NCBI RefSeq assembly: GCF_018449635.1
Contig: NZ_JAAVUV010000001.1
Location: 186,001-250,000 of the forward strand
Direction of reading: 5' to 3'
Length of the DNA stretch: 64,000 bases
From: Caballeronia sp. dw_276
GTDB taxonomy: Bacteria; Pseudomonadota; Gammaproteobacteria; Burkholderiales; Burkholderiaceae
Position numbers and translations under genes: made by a program. The notes under the pieces are model-generated. The model worked only from the letters and a program-made list of their open reading frames with translations, was not told the origin of the DNA and searched no databases. Shown in pieces: positions 36,663-47,626 of this stretch (within the stretch, counting starts at the first letter, position 1; each line of letters opens with the position of its first letter).

Positions 36663-37730
36663 TCACCCCTCTTTCCCCTCCACCGTCGTAACCAGATCCC
36701 CAAAATCCGTCACCAGCAAACTCAGCACAAACGGCAGCACGGTATTTTTCTCCATCGATGCGGTCGCTTTGTTGGCCGCCTCCCGCAGTCTTTCAAACGC
36801 CTCCCGCGCCGCTTTGACATTCTCATCCTGCTGCCGTCTATCGGCATCGAGCGTAGCCGCCAGCGCCTTCGCCAACGCATCGAACGCATCGGCGCTTTCC
36901 CCCAACGCTTCGCGGGAAACCAAAGTCAATCGCCCCGCCAACCCCACATCCCCAGCAAATGCCTGCCCTAGAAACAGCGCATCGCGATGCAAGCGCGTCA
37001 GCATCGGCACAACCTTATCGATCACGTTTTCGCGCGACCTTTTGACCGGCACGATAATGTGTTCTCGCCCGGCTTCCGTAATCGCATCGTCGAGTGCCTG
37101 CTCAGCCGCCGCCGATCTTCGATGCAAGCCTTCCGCCGTGCGCGCATCGTCGGGTTTGCGCAGATATAGCGCGATCAGTTCGCCCAGCGTCAGCACAATC
37201 TCACCCGCGCGATTGTGCGCGGCGTTGATCGCCCGGTTCGGCAACAGGAACGCGACAACCAGCGCCGAGCCCGCGCCGATCAAAATCTCCAGCACACGAT
37301 CGATCGGCCTCGAAAACGGCGATCCAACTCCGGTCGCGGGAATCAGCACGACGATCACGAGCGTGACGCAAGCGAGCCGCAAGGTCGGGCGCCACGCGGC
37401 GAGCGCGGCAAGTGGCACGAGTTCGACAGCAAACACCACGAGCGGCTCTGTCCCGCGAACGATGGCAAGCAAACCGAGCACGCCGAGTATCGCGCCGATC
37501 ACCGCGCCGATAATCTGATCTCGCCCCGTCGTCAGCGCCTGGTTAAGACTCGGCTGCGTGACCACAATCAGCGTAGTAATGACCGCCCAGTAAAGCTCGG
37601 GCAGCGTCGCGAGTTTGGCCGCACCATAACTCAGCAAACAACCGATCAGCGTTCGCGCAAAACGCCGGGTCTCCGCGCCACCGGGTTTGAACGATAAACG
37701 GCGTAAATCATGAAAGGCGGCGAAGGGCAT
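36663..37730 (-). CDS. FUSC-family membrane protein
   Basis: 355-residue protein of the fusaric-acid-resistance-like (FUSC) family. The N-terminal half has about six hydrophobic helices (TLIGCLLSYGAAKLATLPELYWAVITTLIVVTQP, QIIGAVIGAILGVLGLLAIV, LACVTLVIVVLIPATG, ILIGAGSALVVAFLLP). The C-terminal cytoplasmic half is helical and charged. It is about half the length of full AaeB-type pumps, so it may act as a dimer. No membrane fusion protein or outer-membrane partner is nearby. Transport role and substrate are unknown. The 200 bp upstream (37731-37930) hold no other gene. Confidence 0.82.
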   Translation of the reverse strand: MPFAAFHDLRRLSFKPGGAETRRFARTLIGCLLSYGAAKLATLPELYWAVITTLIVVTQPSLNQALTTGRDQIIGAVIGAILGVLGLLAIVRGTEPLVVFAVELVPLAALAAWRPTLRLACVTLVIVVLIPATGVGSPFSRPIDRVLEILIGAGSALVVAFLLPNRAINAAHNRAGEIVLTLGELIALYLRKPDDARTAEGLHRRSAAAEQALDDAITEAGREHIIVPVKRSRENVIDKVVPMLTRLHRDALFLGQAFAGDVGLAGRLTLVSREALGESADAFDALAKALAATLDADRRQQDENVKAAREAFERLREAANKATASMEKNTVLPFVLSLLVTDFGDLVTTVEGKEG

Positions 37731-37930
37731 GGGGTAATACCAGATTGGACGCTTGAATTATGGCCGACCGCGCGCACTTTCCCTTGTAAGCATCCATACA
37801 TCGATAAAACCGCCCGCCTGCAACATCGCGCTGGTCGCGTTACCATTAGTAGTTCGGTAAATCGCGCAGCTTTTGAAGCTGGCGCGCATGGTTACCCGTT
37901 TCATCGATCACACTAAATCAGGAGCCACGC

Positions 37931-39370
37931 ATGAGCCAAAACACCCAATATCCGAGCACGCAGTTGTATATCGATGGCGCATGGCGCGCAGGCGCACGCG
38001 ACACGGCTGTCGTCAATCCGGCAACGGAAGCGGAAATCGGCCGTCTGGCGCTGGCCGGCGAGCAGCAACTCGCGGAAGCGGCCGAAGCCGCGGGCCGCGG
38101 TTTCAAGGCGTGGCGCAAGGTATCGGCGTTCGAACGCAGCAAACTGATGCGCCGTGCCGCGCAAAATCTTCGCGATCGCGCCGAAGAAGTCGCCGCCATC
38201 ATGACGATGGAGCAGGGCAAACCGCTGGTCGAAGCGCGCATCGAGGTGTTGGGTGCGGCGGATACCATCGACTGGTTCGCCGAGGAAGCGCGCCGAACGT
38301 ACGGCCGCGTGATCCCCGCACGCGCCGAGAACGTGCGCCAGATCGTGACGCGCGAGCCGGTCGGCCCGGTCGCCGCGTTCACGCCGTGGAATTTCCCGAT
38401 CAACCAGGCGGTCCGCAAGGTTTCAGCGGCGCTCGCTGCGGGCTGTTCGGTCGTGCTGAAGGGACCGGAAGAAACGCCTGCGAGCTGCGCGGCGCTGGTT
38501 CAGGCTTACGTCGATGCAGGCCTTCCCGCCGGCGTGCTGAACCTCGTGTTCGGCGTTCCTGCCGACGTTTCGAAGTTCCTGATCGCGCACCCGCTGATCC
38601 GCAAGATCTCGTTCACGGGATCGACCCCTGTTGGCAAACTGCTGGCCGCGATGGCCGGCGAGCACATGAAGCGCGCCACGATGGAACTCGGCGGCCACGC
38701 ACCGGCACTCGTTTTTGCCGATGCCGACATTCCGCGCGCCGCCAAGCTTTTGGCCGGCGCCAAGTTCCGCAATGCCGGTCAGGTTTGCATCTCGCCGACG
38801 CGGTTTATCGTCGAGGAATCGGCTTATGACGAGTTCACCGAGCATTTCGTTGCGGCGACCAAGAAACTGAAGGTCGGCAACGGGCTGGAAGAAGGCGTGC
38901 AAATGGGCGCGCTGGCTAACGGCCGCCGTCTGCAAGCCATGGAACGTCTCGTCGCCGATGCCGTCGAGCACGGCGCCAAGGTACTGACGGGCGGCGAGCG
39001 CATCGGACGCGAAGGGTTCTTCTTCGCGCCGACGGTTCTTGCCAATGTGCCGCTCTCGGCTCGCATCATGACGGAAGAGCCGTTCGGCCCAATCGCGCCA
39101 ATCTCGACGTTCAAGTCCTACGACGAAGCCATCACCGAAGCGAATCGCTTGCCATTTGGTCTTGCGGCTTACGCTTATACGCGTTCGAGCGCGACATCGG
39201 CGGCGGTGGGCGAGGACATTGAAAGCGGCATGGTGTCGATCAATCATCACGGGCTTGGCATTCCGGAAACGCCGTTTGGCGGCGTGAAGGAATCGGGCTA
39301 CGGCTCGGAAGGCGGCAGCGAAGCGATGGAAGCGTATCTGGTCACTAAGTTCGTGAGCGAGGCGCGCTAA
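37931..39370 (+). CDS. NAD(P)-dependent semialdehyde dehydrogenase (GabD-like)
   Basis: 479-residue aldehyde dehydrogenase superfamily enzyme that oxidises an aldehyde to the acid, probably a succinate- or 2-oxoglutarate-type semialdehyde. Visible motifs are the oxyanion/catalytic Asn in [11 protein letters not shown], cofactor loop FTGSTPVGK, general base Glu in [12 protein letters not shown] and nucleophile Cys in [12 protein letters not shown]. The C-terminal [20 protein letters not shown] is typical of this branch. Length matches the family. It is a single-gene unit with its own terminator; context gives no hint of the pathway, so the exact substrate is open. Confidence 0.88.
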   Translation: MSQNTQYPSTQLYIDGAWRAGARDTAVVNPATEAEIGRLALAGEQQLAEAAEAAGRGFKAWRKVSAFERSKLMRRAAQNLRDRAEEVAAIMTMEQGKPLVEARIEVLGAADTIDWFAEEARRTYGRVIPARAENVRQIVTREPVGPVAAFTPWNFPINQAVRKVSAALAAGCSVVLKGPEETPASCAALVQAYVDAGLPAGVLNLVFGVPADVSKFLIAHPLIRKISFTGSTPVGKLLAAMAGEHMKRATMELGGHAPALVFADADIPRAAKLLAGAKFRNAGQVCISPTRFIVEESAYDEFTEHFVAATKKLKVGNGLEEGVQMGALANGRRLQAMERLVADAVEHGAKVLTGGERIGREGFFFAPTVLANVPLSARIMTEEPFGPIAPISTFKSYDEAITEANRLPFGLAAYAYTRSSATSAAVGEDIESGMVSINHHGLGIPETPFGGVKESGYGSEGGSEAMEAYLVTKFVSEAR

Positions 39371-39397
39371 GTCGAAAAGCTGTTAGCTTTACGTGAA

Positions 39398-39433
39398 AAC
39401 GCGACGTGGCTTTTAGCTGCGTCGCGTTTTTTT
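39398..39433 (+). terminator. Rho-independent terminator after the dehydrogenase
   Basis: Stem AACGCGACG (39398-39406) pairs with CGTCGCGTT (39420-39428) around a 13-nt loop, then a T run. It lies 28 bp after the stop. Confidence 0.88.
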
Positions 39434-39490
39434 ACGCGTTGGGATTTCAGTTGCGGTTCTAAGGTTTTTCCAGGTTTGTCACTTTAATCA

Positions 39491-39510
39491 TTGTACCGAA
39501 TGTAGTACAA
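39491..39510. promoter_or_regulatory. Candidate YefM-type autoregulatory operator
   Basis: Inverted repeat TTGTAC-N8-GTACAA containing TGTAC half-sites, the kind bound by YefM/YefM-YoeB complexes (consensus TGTACA). A -10-like TACAAT (39506-39511) overlaps its right arm, so binding would block transcription. 117 bp upstream of the antitoxin start. Confidence 0.6.
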
Positions 39511-39626
39511 TGACGACTGTGCGGTCGCTTATTAAGTGGAGTTGACTGATAGCGATCGCAGGGCGGCTGGACTCAACAAAATTGTGCCTATAAAAACAAC
39601 ATCTAGGGGCAGACAAGGCAAACTTT

Positions 39627-39923
39627 ATGAATATCCTGACTTTTAGCGAGGCCCGGGCCAGCTTCAAGCAGGCGCTGGACGAGGTCTGCAAAGATCATGA
39701 ACCGACTGTCATCACAAGGCAGCGCGGGGAGCACGTCGTTATGATTTCGCTGGATGACTACAACAGCATGCAGGAAACACTGCATCTGTTGGGTTCGCCA
39801 AAGAATGCGGAGCGGCTGCGGGAATCCATCGCCGAATTTAAAGCTGGTAAGACCTTGATCAAGGACTTACTGAAAGATGACGCAGCAGAAAAAGGCCAAA
39901 AACAAGGCCGCGGCGGTAAATAA
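39627..39923 (+). CDS. Phd/YefM-family antitoxin
   Basis: 98-residue antitoxin. The N-terminal DNA-binding fold MNILTFSEARASFKQALDEVCKDHEPTVITRQRGEHVVMISLDDYNSMQETLHLL is characteristic of YefM. The C-terminal ~30 residues (AEFKAGKTLIKDLL...) are the toxin-wrapping segment, which ends in an unusual basic tail KGQKQGRGGK. The Shine-Dalgarno AAGG supports the start. It overlaps the toxin gene by 47 bp. Expected to repress its own promoter through the TGTAC inverted repeat upstream. Confidence 0.92.
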   Translation: MNILTFSEARASFKQALDEVCKDHEPTVITRQRGEHVVMISLDDYNSMQETLHLLGSPKNAERLRESIAEFKAGKTLIKDLLKDDAAEKGQKQGRGGK

Positions 39924-40179
39924 GTGCAAGGTTGGATGGAGCAAGCACGCGTGGGAGGACTACCTTTACTGGCAAGAGCATGACAGGCGCATTCTCGTCG
40001 AAATCAATGGGTTGATCGAGGAGATTTCTCGCGACCCATTCAAGGGAACAGGCAAGCCGGAACCGCTCAAGGGTGACTTGTCAGGATTCTGGTCTCGACG
40101 TATTACAAAAGACGATCGTCTGGTTTATATAGTTCAGGAAGATGTGATCTACATAATGGCCTGCCGCCATCACTACTAG
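39877..40179 (+). CDS. Txe/YoeB-family toxin (ribosome-dependent mRNA endonuclease)
   Basis: 100-residue RelE-superfamily toxin. The core from residue ~17 (CKVGWSKHAWEDYLYWQEHDRRILVEINGLIEEISRDPFKGTGKPEPLKGDLSGFWSRRI) is clearly YoeB. It contains the Glu of PEPLKGDL, the Arg pair in FWSRRI and the C-terminal His-Tyr (CRHHY) used in catalysis. It carries a Lys-rich extension of about 16 residues (MTQQKKAKNKAAAVNK) compared with the usual ~84-residue length, and this extension is encoded in the overlap with the antitoxin. Catalytic residues all seem present, so the toxin is probably active. Confidence 0.92.
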   Translation: MTQQKKAKNKAAAVNKCKVGWSKHAWEDYLYWQEHDRRILVEINGLIEEISRDPFKGTGKPEPLKGDLSGFWSRRITKDDRLVYIVQEDVIYIMACRHHY

Positions 40180-40203
40180 CGGCGCATCAGCAAACGCAAT
40201 TCC

Positions 40204-40229
40204 AAAAGCACCGTTATCGGTGCTTTTTT
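40204..40229 (+). terminator. Rho-independent terminator of the toxin-antitoxin operon
   Basis: AAAAGCACCG (40204-40213), loop TTAT, CGGTGCTTTT and a T run. It lies 25 bp after the toxin stop. Confidence 0.85.
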
Positions 40230-40272
40230 GTTGGTTGACCCAGTTTTTCGTCTGGGGAAACGACACGTACCC

Positions 40273-40298
40273 CAAAAAAAACCCGGCCAAAGCCGGGT
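40273..40298 (-). terminator. Rho-independent terminator of acnA
   Basis: Read on the minus strand: ACCCGGC, loop TTTG, GCCGGGT followed by seven or more T. It lies 56 bp beyond the acnA stop and is convergent with the toxin-antitoxin terminator. Confidence 0.88.
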
Positions 40299-40353
40299 CC
40301 AATGTTCCCGCGCCCTGATCTCAAAGGGCGCGGTCACCTGCAAAAACTAAACC

Positions 40354-43071
40354 TCAAGCAGCCAACAACGAGCGCAACACGAACGGCAGAATCCCGCCGT
40401 GCTTGTAGTAGTCGACTTCAATCGGCGTATCGATACGCAGCAGCACCGTCACGCGCTGCTCGCTGCCATCCTTGCGATGGATCACGAGCGTCACTTCCTG
40501 CTGCGGCTTGATGTCGGACGAAAGGCCTTCCAGGTCAAACGTTTCTTCGCCGGTGATGTTCAGCGACTGGACGCTGTCCGAGCCCTTGAATTGCAGCGGC
40601 AACACGCCCATGCCAACCAGGTTTGAACGATGAATCCGCTCAAAGCTGCGTGCCACCACCAGCTTCACACCCAGCAGTTGCGTGCCCTTCGCGGCCCAGT
40701 CGCGCGACGAACCCGTGCCGTACTCTTCACCCGCGAACACGATGGTCGGCGTGCCTGCATCGATGTACTTCATCGCTGCATCATAGATCGACAGTTCTTC
40801 GCCGCTCGGCTGGAATATCGTCAGGCCGCCTTCCACGCGCGAACCGTCGGCCTTCAGCGGGATCATCAGGTTCTTGATCCGCACGTTGGCGAAGGTGCCG
40901 CGCATCATGACGTCGTGGTTGCCGCGACGCGAGCCGTAGCTGTTGAAGTCGGCTTTCTGCACGCCGTTCGCCTTCAGCCACACGCCTGCCGGCGAGCTTT
41001 CCTTGATCGAACCAGCCGGGCTGATGTGGTCGGTCGTGACCGAGTCACCGAAAATGCCCAGCGGACGCGCGCCCTTGACGGCCGGAATGCTGTCGGCCGG
41101 GGTCATCGAAAAGTCCTTGCCGAAGAACGGCGGCTCGGCAATGTACGTCGACTTCGGCCAGTCATAGACCTGACCCGCTTCGCCTTCGATCTTGCTCCAC
41201 AGGTCGCCGGTCTTCGTGAGTTCCGCGTAGTTCTTGCGGAACGCATCGGCGTCGAGTGCGTACTTGAGCAGCGCGTTGACTTCTTCGCTCGTCGGCCAGA
41301 TGTCGCCGAGGAAAATGTCCTTGCCGTTCTTGCCCTTGCCGACCGGTTCCGTCATCAGGTCGACCGTCATGTTCCCGGCGATGGCGTAAGCCACGACCAG
41401 CGGCGGCGATGCCAGGAAGTTCGCGCGGATGTTCGGGTGAATACGCGCTTCGAAGTTACGGTTACCGGACAGCACGGCGGCCGCGACGATATCGTTCTTC
41501 GTGATCGCGTCGTTCAGTTCCGGCGTCAGGTCACCCGCGTTACCAATACAAGTCGTGCAACCGTAAGCGGCCAGCGTGAAACCGAGCTGGTCGAGATACG
41601 TCAGCAAGTTCGTCTTCGTCAGGTATTCCGTGACGATGCGCGATCCCGGAGCCAGCGAAGTCTTGATGTGCGGCGCGACGGTCAAACCGGCTTCAACGGC
41701 CTTCTTCGCCAGCAAACCGGCAGCCAGCAAAACGCTCGGGTTCGACGTGTTCGTGCACGACGTGATTGCTGCGATCAAGATGTCGCCGTTCTTCACGTTG
41801 ACGTTGTTCGTGGTCGTGTATTGCGTGTTCAGGTCCGCAGCCTTCTTGCCGAAACCGTTGTCGCTTACAGCCTTCGAGAACAGGTCGGTGAAGTTCGACT
41901 TCACGTTCGTGATTTCGATACGGTCTTGCGGACGCTTCGGACCCGCCAGCGACGGTGCAACCGTGCCGAGGTCGAGCGTCAGCGTCTTCGTATAGTCGAT
42001 CTCGCCGGCCTTCGGCACGCCGAACAGGTTCTGCGCCTTGAAATACGATTCGAACGCAGCGATTTCAGCGTCGGTGCGGCCCGTTCCCTTGAAGTAGTCG
42101 ATGGTCTTTTCGTCGACGGGGAAAAAGCCCATGGTTGCGCCGTATTCCGGCGCCATGTTGCCGATCGTCGCGCGGTCCGGCAGCGACAGCGAAGCCGTGC
42201 CTTCGCCAAAGAACTCGACGAACTTGCCGACGACCTTCTCTTTACGCAGCATTTCGGTGACGGTCAGCACGAGGTCCGTTGCCGTCACGCCTTCGCGAAT
42301 CTTGCCCTTCAGTTCTACGCCAACCACGTCCGGCGTCAGGAAGTACACCGGCTGCCCGAGCATGCCGGCTTCAGCTTCAATACCGCCCACGCCCCAGCCC
42401 ACCACGCCAATACCATTGATCATGGTCGTGTGGCTGTCCGTGCCGACGAGCGTATCCGGGTAATACACGGTGTCGCCTTCCAGCGTCTTCTTGTGCACGC
42501 CGCGCGCCAGATATTCCAGGTTCACCTGGTGAACAATGCCGACGCCCGGGGGCACGACCTTGAACGTATCGAAAGCTTGCATGCCCCACTTCATGAACTG
42601 GTAGCGCTCGTTATTGCGCTGGAATTCCAGTTTCATGTTCAGATCGAGCGCGTCTTTTTGACGGAAGTAATCGATCTGCACCGAGTGATCGACCACCAGA
42701 TCGACGGGCACGAGCGGCTCGATCGCCTTCGGGTCCTTGCCTGCGCGTTGCGCCACGCCACGCATTGCGGCGATATCGGCGAGCAGCGGCACGCCCGTGA
42801 AGTCTTGCAGCACGACGCGCGAGACCACGAACGGGATTTCATCGGTACGATCCGCGACCGGCTTCCAGTTCGCCAGTTGCTTGATGTGTTCTTCGCCGAT
42901 CTTCTTGCCGTCGTAATTGCGCAGCACCGATTCCAGCACGATACGAATCGATACCGGCAGACGTTCGATCTTGATGTTCAGCGCCTTTCCAAGCGCGGGC
43001 AACGAGTAGTACTTGCCTTTGCCGGAACCACTGTCGAATTCCTTGAGCGTTTTATGGAGATTGTGGGCCAT
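40354..43071 (-). CDS. acnA: Aconitate hydratase A
   Basis: TCA-cycle enzyme interconverting citrate and isocitrate, with a [4Fe-4S] cluster. 905 residues, standard AcnA length. Cluster and active-site regions are visible: [46 protein letters not shown], and in the swivel domain [14 protein letters not shown] with [19 protein letters not shown]. Start supported by AGGAAA. A PrpD-family gene lies 73 bp upstream on the same strand, so they may be co-transcribed. It is not the AcnB fold. Given the methylcitrate-type synthase nearby it could also act on 2-methyl-cis-aconitate; that is inference. Confidence 0.95.
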   Translation of the reverse strand: MAHNLHKTLKEFDSGSGKGKYYSLPALGKALNIKIERLPVSIRIVLESVLRNYDGKKIGEEHIKQLANWKPVADRTDEIPFVVSRVVLQDFTGVPLLADIAAMRGVAQRAGKDPKAIEPLVPVDLVVDHSVQIDYFRQKDALDLNMKLEFQRNNERYQFMKWGMQAFDTFKVVPPGVGIVHQVNLEYLARGVHKKTLEGDTVYYPDTLVGTDSHTTMINGIGVVGWGVGGIEAEAGMLGQPVYFLTPDVVGVELKGKIREGVTATDLVLTVTEMLRKEKVVGKFVEFFGEGTASLSLPDRATIGNMAPEYGATMGFFPVDEKTIDYFKGTGRTDAEIAAFESYFKAQNLFGVPKAGEIDYTKTLTLDLGTVAPSLAGPKRPQDRIEITNVKSNFTDLFSKAVSDNGFGKKAADLNTQYTTTNNVNVKNGDILIAAITSCTNTSNPSVLLAAGLLAKKAVEAGLTVAPHIKTSLAPGSRIVTEYLTKTNLLTYLDQLGFTLAAYGCTTCIGNAGDLTPELNDAITKNDIVAAAVLSGNRNFEARIHPNIRANFLASPPLVVAYAIAGNMTVDLMTEPVGKGKNGKDIFLGDIWPTSEEVNALLKYALDADAFRKNYAELTKTGDLWSKIEGEAGQVYDWPKSTYIAEPPFFGKDFSMTPADSIPAVKGARPLGIFGDSVTTDHISPAGSIKESSPAGVWLKANGVQKADFNSYGSRRGNHDVMMRGTFANVRIKNLMIPLKADGSRVEGGLTIFQPSGEELSIYDAAMKYIDAGTPTIVFAGEEYGTGSSRDWAAKGTQLLGVKLVVARSFERIHRSNLVGMGVLPLQFKGSDSVQSLNITGEETFDLEGLSSDIKPQQEVTLVIHRKDGSEQRVTVLLRIDTPIEVDYYKHGGILPFVLRSLLAA

Positions 43072-43144
43072 GTTTTTTTTCCTGGGTTTAAACGAGGAAA
43101 CACCTTCAGTACTTTCAATCTAAAGAACGTGTCACGGATGCTGA

Positions 43145-44596
43145 CTAAATCACGTACAAATCAACATATTCATTAACCGGCATTGCTTCGAGCGTTGCCT
43201 GATCCAGCGATGCCGCAATGATCGCCTCTTGCTGTTTCGCCGGGAAACGCCGTGCGAGATTGGTCCTGAACTTCTCGACCAACAGAGGGATGCCGTCTTC
43301 GCGGCGGCGCTTGTGTCCGATCGGGTATTCGACGACCAGCTCGTCGAACGTGCTGCCATCGTTGAATTCGACGCTCAGCGCATTGGCGATCGAACGTTTC
43401 TCGGGATCGAAATAATCCTTCGTGAATTGCGGGTCCTCCACGCATTCGATCTTCGCGCGCAACGTATCGATGCGCGGATCTTTCGCGATCGAATCTTCAT
43501 AATCGGATGCCGTCAATCGACCGTAAATCAGCGGCACGGCGACCATGTACTGGATGCAGTGATCGCGATCGGCGGGGGTATCGAGTGGACCCTTTTTATC
43601 GATGATCCGAATCGCCGCTTCGTGCGTGCGGATCGTGATCTTCTTGATGTCTTCGATTTTCTTGCCGGTTTCGGCGAGCTTTGCGTTCAAAGTCATCGCT
43701 GCTTCCACCGCCGTTTGCGAGTGGAATTCAGCCGGGAACGAGATCTTGAAGAGCACGTTCTCCATTACGTACGAACCGTACGGACGCTGGAACTTGAACG
43801 CGTTGCCCTTGAAGAGGACATCGTAGAAGCCCCACGTTTTAGCGGTCAGAACCGACGGATAACCCATCTCGCCCGTCTTCGCGATCAACGCGAGACGCAC
43901 GGCGCGCGAGGTCGCATCGCCGGCGGCCCACGATTTGCGCGAACCCGTATTCGGCGCATGGCGATACGTGCGCAGCGAATGACCATCGACGAAAGCCAGC
44001 GAAACCGCGTTGATCAGTTCATCGCGCGTGAGGCCGATCAACTGCCCAACCACCGCCGTCGATGCCAGCTTCACCAGCAACACGTGATCGAGCCCGACCT
44101 TGTTGAACGAGTTTTCCAGCGCGATACAGCCTTGAATTTCGTGCGCCTTGATCATGCCGATCAGGACGTCTTTCATCGTCAGCGGTTTTTTGCCGGTGGC
44201 GACGGCGTTGCGCGACAACCAGTCGGCGGTTGCCAGAATCCCGCCGAGATTGTCCGACGGATGACCCCATTCAGCGGCGAGCCACGTGTCGTTGAAGTCG
44301 AGCCAACGGATCATCGCGCCGATGTTGAACGCGGCCTGAACCGGGTCGAGCTGGAACGATGTACCCGGAACCTTGGCGCCGTTGGGGACGATCGTGCCCG
44401 GCACGATGGGTCCCATCAGCTTGGTGCAAGCGGGATAGGTAAGGGCTTCGAGTCCGCAACCGAGGGTATCGATCAGGCAATTGCGCGCGGTATCGAGCGC
44501 AAGTTCGCTGTCGATCTGATAGTTGAGAACGTAGTCGACTATGTCGACCAGTACGCGATCCGGCTCGGGCCGGACGTTTGAAATCGGTGCGGACAT
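43145..44596 (-). CDS. prpD: MmgE/PrpD-family 2-methylcitrate dehydratase
   Basis: 483-residue iron-sulfur-independent dehydratase expected to convert 2-methylcitrate to 2-methyl-cis-aconitate. It has the PrpD N-terminal helical domain ([36 protein letters not shown]), the conserved [29 protein letters not shown] and SYRHAP-type loop [19 protein letters not shown]. The lid domain includes [15 protein letters not shown]. It sits between acnA and a methylcitrate-type synthase on the same strand. prpB (methylisocitrate lyase) is not in the window, so a full methylcitrate cycle is not shown here; the enzyme can also have minor aconitase activity. Confidence 0.9.
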   Translation of the reverse strand: MSAPISNVRPEPDRVLVDIVDYVLNYQIDSELALDTARNCLIDTLGCGLEALTYPACTKLMGPIVPGTIVPNGAKVPGTSFQLDPVQAAFNIGAMIRWLDFNDTWLAAEWGHPSDNLGGILATADWLSRNAVATGKKPLTMKDVLIGMIKAHEIQGCIALENSFNKVGLDHVLLVKLASTAVVGQLIGLTRDELINAVSLAFVDGHSLRTYRHAPNTGSRKSWAAGDATSRAVRLALIAKTGEMGYPSVLTAKTWGFYDVLFKGNAFKFQRPYGSYVMENVLFKISFPAEFHSQTAVEAAMTLNAKLAETGKKIEDIKKITIRTHEAAIRIIDKKGPLDTPADRDHCIQYMVAVPLIYGRLTASDYEDSIAKDPRIDTLRAKIECVEDPQFTKDYFDPEKRSIANALSVEFNDGSTFDELVVEYPIGHKRRREDGIPLLVEKFRTNLARRFPAKQQEAIIAASLDQATLEAMPVNEYVDLYVI

Positions 44597-44616
44597 CGAA
44601 AATCCCAGTTGATTAC

Positions 44617-45144
44617 TTACTTGACGTTCTTGATCAGCTCGTTTGCCTGCGTCGGTGCCGGAGCGCCCGTTGCCGCCATTTCAGCTGTCTTGCATTCGTC
44701 GGCGAGACGCGCTTCGTCCTTGTCGGAGAACAGCATTGCCTTCGTCGGGATCACGACCAGGTCGAGGCCCGTGGCGGAATCATGGAAGCGGTCAGCGCCC
44801 GTGGTGGTTGCTTGACGCGGCAGTTGGTAATCCTTCTTCGCCCAGTTGACCGTGACGATCTGGTCACGCTTCATGTCGCCTTTCAGGTAGAAAGCGAGGC
44901 CTTCGTTACACGACCATTTGGTCGAGCCATCCGGTACCGGATCGACCTTTGCTGCCAATTTGGCTTCGGTGGCGGGTTTGCGCTTGATCAGGCGGCGCGC
45001 CGGCGCCGGGCGTTTTGCTACTGCTTTCTTTGCCGTGGTTTTTGCAGGTGCGGTGGATGCGTCCGCGGCCAGCGCGCTCGTGGTGGCGAGCATGCCCGAC
45101 ATGGACAGGGCGCCGACTACGGCAGCGATCAGGAGTTTGTTCAT
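44617..45144 (-). CDS. Secreted protein with MliC-like (C-type lysozyme inhibitor) domain
   Basis: 175-residue periplasmic protein. A signal peptide ([26 protein letters not shown]) is followed by an Ala/Lys/Arg-rich linker (~30-65). The globular part is [32 protein letters not shown]...[26 protein letters not shown]...LADEC. The spacing of the two Cys, the GADRF...GL core and the C-terminal block resemble the MliC/PliC fold that inhibits c-type lysozyme, but similarity is by eye and moderate. It lies 20 bp upstream of prpD and downstream of prpC on the same strand, so it is an odd envelope gene within TCA genes. Confidence 0.6.
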   Translation of the reverse strand: MNKLLIAAVVGALSMSGMLATTSALAADASTAPAKTTAKKAVAKRPAPARRLIKRKPATEAKLAAKVDPVPDGSTKWSCNEGLAFYLKGDMKRDQIVTVNWAKKDYQLPRQATTTGADRFHDSATGLDLVVIPTKAMLFSDKDEARLADECKTAEMAATGAPAPTQANELIKNVK

Positions 45145-45286
45145 CGATGACAGCCTTTCTAGATATCGTTTAAGTGTTCAACCCGGGTCTTTATCGGCAC
45201 GATATTTCGATGTGAAATGGTGCGCCGCATTGGCCCGTTTTGCGAAAGCGCGCACGCCGGTTGGACCATCCGGCACACGCAGCGCG

Positions 45287-46459
45287 CTATTTTCGCTTAT
45301 TTAGAGACTCAAACTTCAGATTTTCGGGCCCGGTGTAATTTGCGCTCGGCCGAATGATCTTGTTATCGATGCGTTGTTCGATGATGTGCGCGCTCCATCC
45401 CGACGTACGCGAGATCACGAAAAGCGGTGTGAACATGGCGGTCGGCACGCCCATCGCGTGATACGAAACGGCGCTGAACCAGTCCAGGTTCGGGAACATC
45501 TTCTTCGCGTCCCACATGGTTGTTTCGAGGCGCTCGGCGATGTCGAACATTTTCGTGTCGCCTGCTTCCTTCGACAGCTTCTTCGCGATGTCCTTGATCA
45601 CCTTGTTGCGCGGATCGGAGATCGTGTACACCGGATGACCGAAGCCGATCACGACTTCCTTCGCTTCCACGCGACGACGGATATCGGCTTCCGCTTCGTC
45701 GGGCGTTTGATAGCGGCTTTGGATCTCGAACGCAACTTCATTCGCGCCGCCGTGCTTCGGACCACGCAACGCGCCGATGCCACCGGTGATCGCCGAATAC
45801 ATGTCCGATCCCGTGCCGGCGATCACGCGGCACGTGAAAGTGGATGCGTTGAACTCGTGCTCTGCATAAAGAATCAAGGATGCATGCATCGCATCGACCC
45901 ACGACTTCGACGGCTCCACACCATGCAGCAAATGCAGGAAATGCCCACCGATGGAATCATCGTCGGTCTCGGTCTCGATGCGCCGGCCGTTATGCGAATA
46001 GTGGTACCAGTACAGCAGAATCGATCCAAGCGATGCCATTAAACGGTCGGCGATATCCTTCGCGCCCGCGATGTTGTGATCGTCCTTCTCGGGCAACAAG
46101 GTGCCGAGCACGGAGACGCCGGTGCGCATGACGTCCATCGGATGCGCGGACGCGGGAATCCATTCGAGCGCCGCTTTCAGGTTCGCGGGCAAGCCGCGCA
46201 GAGCCTTGAGCTTCGTTTTATACGATTTCAATTCAGCCGCATTGGGCAGCTTGCCGTGCACGAGCAGGTACGCGATCTCCTCGAACTCGGACGTACCTGC
46301 GATATCGAGAATGTCATAGCCACGATAATGCAAATCGTTGCCCGTCTTGCCGACGGTACACAACGCGGTGTTACCCGCCGTCACGCCGGACAGCGCGACA
46401 GATTTCTTCGGCTTGAACCCGCCCGTTGCGGGTGCTTCTTTCGTCAAGGTATCGCTCAT
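45287..46459 (-). CDS. prpC: 2-methylcitrate synthase / citrate synthase
   Basis: 390-residue citrate-synthase-family enzyme, shorter than the GltA in this window (433) and of the PrpC subtype. Catalytic regions are visible: [59 protein letters not shown] and the C-terminal [16 protein letters not shown]. Start supported by GGAG. It condenses propionyl-CoA (or acetyl-CoA) with oxaloacetate. It lies 25 bp after the CoA-ester lyase gene on the same strand. This makes two citrate-synthase paralogues within 10 kb, suggesting division of labour between methylcitrate and citrate formation. Confidence 0.92.
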   Translation of the reverse strand: MSDTLTKEAPATGGFKPKKSVALSGVTAGNTALCTVGKTGNDLHYRGYDILDIAGTSEFEEIAYLLVHGKLPNAAELKSYKTKLKALRGLPANLKAALEWIPASAHPMDVMRTGVSVLGTLLPEKDDHNIAGAKDIADRLMASLGSILLYWYHYSHNGRRIETETDDDSIGGHFLHLLHGVEPSKSWVDAMHASLILYAEHEFNASTFTCRVIAGTGSDMYSAITGGIGALRGPKHGGANEVAFEIQSRYQTPDEAEADIRRRVEAKEVVIGFGHPVYTISDPRNKVIKDIAKKLSKEAGDTKMFDIAERLETTMWDAKKMFPNLDWFSAVSYHAMGVPTAMFTPLFVISRTSGWSAHIIEQRIDNKIIRPSANYTGPENLKFESLNKRK

Positions 46460-46484
46460 TCGACCTGGTCTCCTGATAGGTAGG

Positions 46485-47486
46485 TCAAGCTACTTTGTCT
46501 TGTGAAAAAAGCGTCTCCGCGCTTTCGGGGATGGCCTGCGCCGACGCCTTCGCGCGCCGCAGCACTGACCAGTAATACCGATAACTCGCGCGATCGTGCA
46601 GCGTGTCCTGATACCGCGTCGGTCCCCACTGCGCGTTCTGCGCGGCGAGAAGAATTTCGGTAGCCACGGCGATTTCATCACCGCGCGGCAGAAAGGCATC
46701 CACGATCGGCCTGATCTGATCCGGATGAATGCTCCACATGCGCGTGTAGCCGAACTCGTTGCGGGCGCGCTGGGCGTCGTTCGCAACCACGCTCATGTCG
46801 CGCACTTCAGTACAAACGTTATGCGACGCCACTTTGCCGTGCGCATGGCAAGCGGCCGCGATCTCCAGTTTCGCGCGGCGCACGAGCGGGTGGTCGAACT
46901 GGCCGGGCGAGCGCATGGCGGTATCGGGGATCGCGCCGTTATGCGCCGATACAAAATCCATCAATCCAAAGCTCAGCGCTTCCACGCCGGGCAGGGCGGC
47001 AAGGTCGAAAACCTCAGCCAGCGCGCCATGCGTTTCGATCAACAACTGGCACGGGATCGGATTCTCGATCCCGAACTCGCATCGCGATGCTTCGATAAAC
47101 GCGACCATCTCGGCGGCATCGAAGACGCTGCGAATCTTGGGGAGCGTGATATAGGCGGGCGCTTTTTTGGCGGCGCGCAGGATGATGCGCACGTCGTCCC
47201 GCCATGCGCGGTTCTCGAAGTCGTGAATTCGGACGCCAACGCGGCCGAAGCGGTCATCTTCGCTACCTAGAAACGATGCCACCATCTCCGCGTGGGTCGC
47301 TTCCTGGCCGACTTGCGCGCCGTCTTCGCAATCGAGCGTGATATCGAACACCGGGCTAAGTTGCGCCTGCAACGCGAGCGATTTTCGGATCAGCTTTTCG
47401 CTTCCGGCGTAGTGATCGCAAGGCGGCATCACAGCGGGGGGCACGTCGCCTTCAAACAGCACTTCGGCGGGGGTGAGAGCGCGCAT
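46485..47486 (-). CDS. HpcH/HpaI aldolase / CoA-ester lyase family protein
   Basis: 333-residue TIM-barrel lyase of the citrate-lyase-beta/malyl-CoA-lyase group. Metal and CoA-binding features are [61 protein letters not shown] and the C-terminal [19 protein letters not shown]. The likely reaction is cleavage or formation of a beta-hydroxyacyl-CoA such as malyl- or citramalyl-CoA, but the substrate is not decided by sequence. It is 25 bp upstream of prpC, so probably in one operon; mdh lies 140 bp upstream. The start ATG lacks a clear Shine-Dalgarno. Confidence 0.85.
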   Translation of the reverse strand: MRALTPAEVLFEGDVPPAVMPPCDHYAGSEKLIRKSLALQAQLSPVFDITLDCEDGAQVGQEATHAEMVASFLGSEDDRFGRVGVRIHDFENRAWRDDVRIILRAAKKAPAYITLPKIRSVFDAAEMVAFIEASRCEFGIENPIPCQLLIETHGALAEVFDLAALPGVEALSFGLMDFVSAHNGAIPDTAMRSPGQFDHPLVRRAKLEIAAACHAHGKVASHNVCTEVRDMSVVANDAQRARNEFGYTRMWSIHPDQIRPIVDAFLPRGDEIAVATEILLAAQNAQWGPTRYQDTLHDRASYRYYWSVLRRAKASAQAIPESAETLFSQDKVA

Positions 47487-47626
47487 CGTCGGCGTCGGGT
47501 TTGCTTTTAGGAGGATGGGAACTGCGGATTCGAATACATTCGACGCGAATCAGGCCTGATCAAATGTACTCGAATCAGCCGCGAGCGCCCGTGTACAAAG
47601 GCGCCCGCGCGATTACATCAAGCTGC

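Noticed and set aside
40630..43176. 848-residue open frame antisense to acnA
   Set aside because: Pure GC3 shadow: Arg/His/Val-rich composition, no family features, and acnA on the other strand is intact.
43229..44581. 450-residue frame antisense to prpD
   Set aside because: Shadow frame with no recognisable product.
47590..47625. GC-rich sequence downstream of mdh considered as terminator
   Set aside because: The GCGCCCG blocks are direct, not inverted, repeats and no T run follows.
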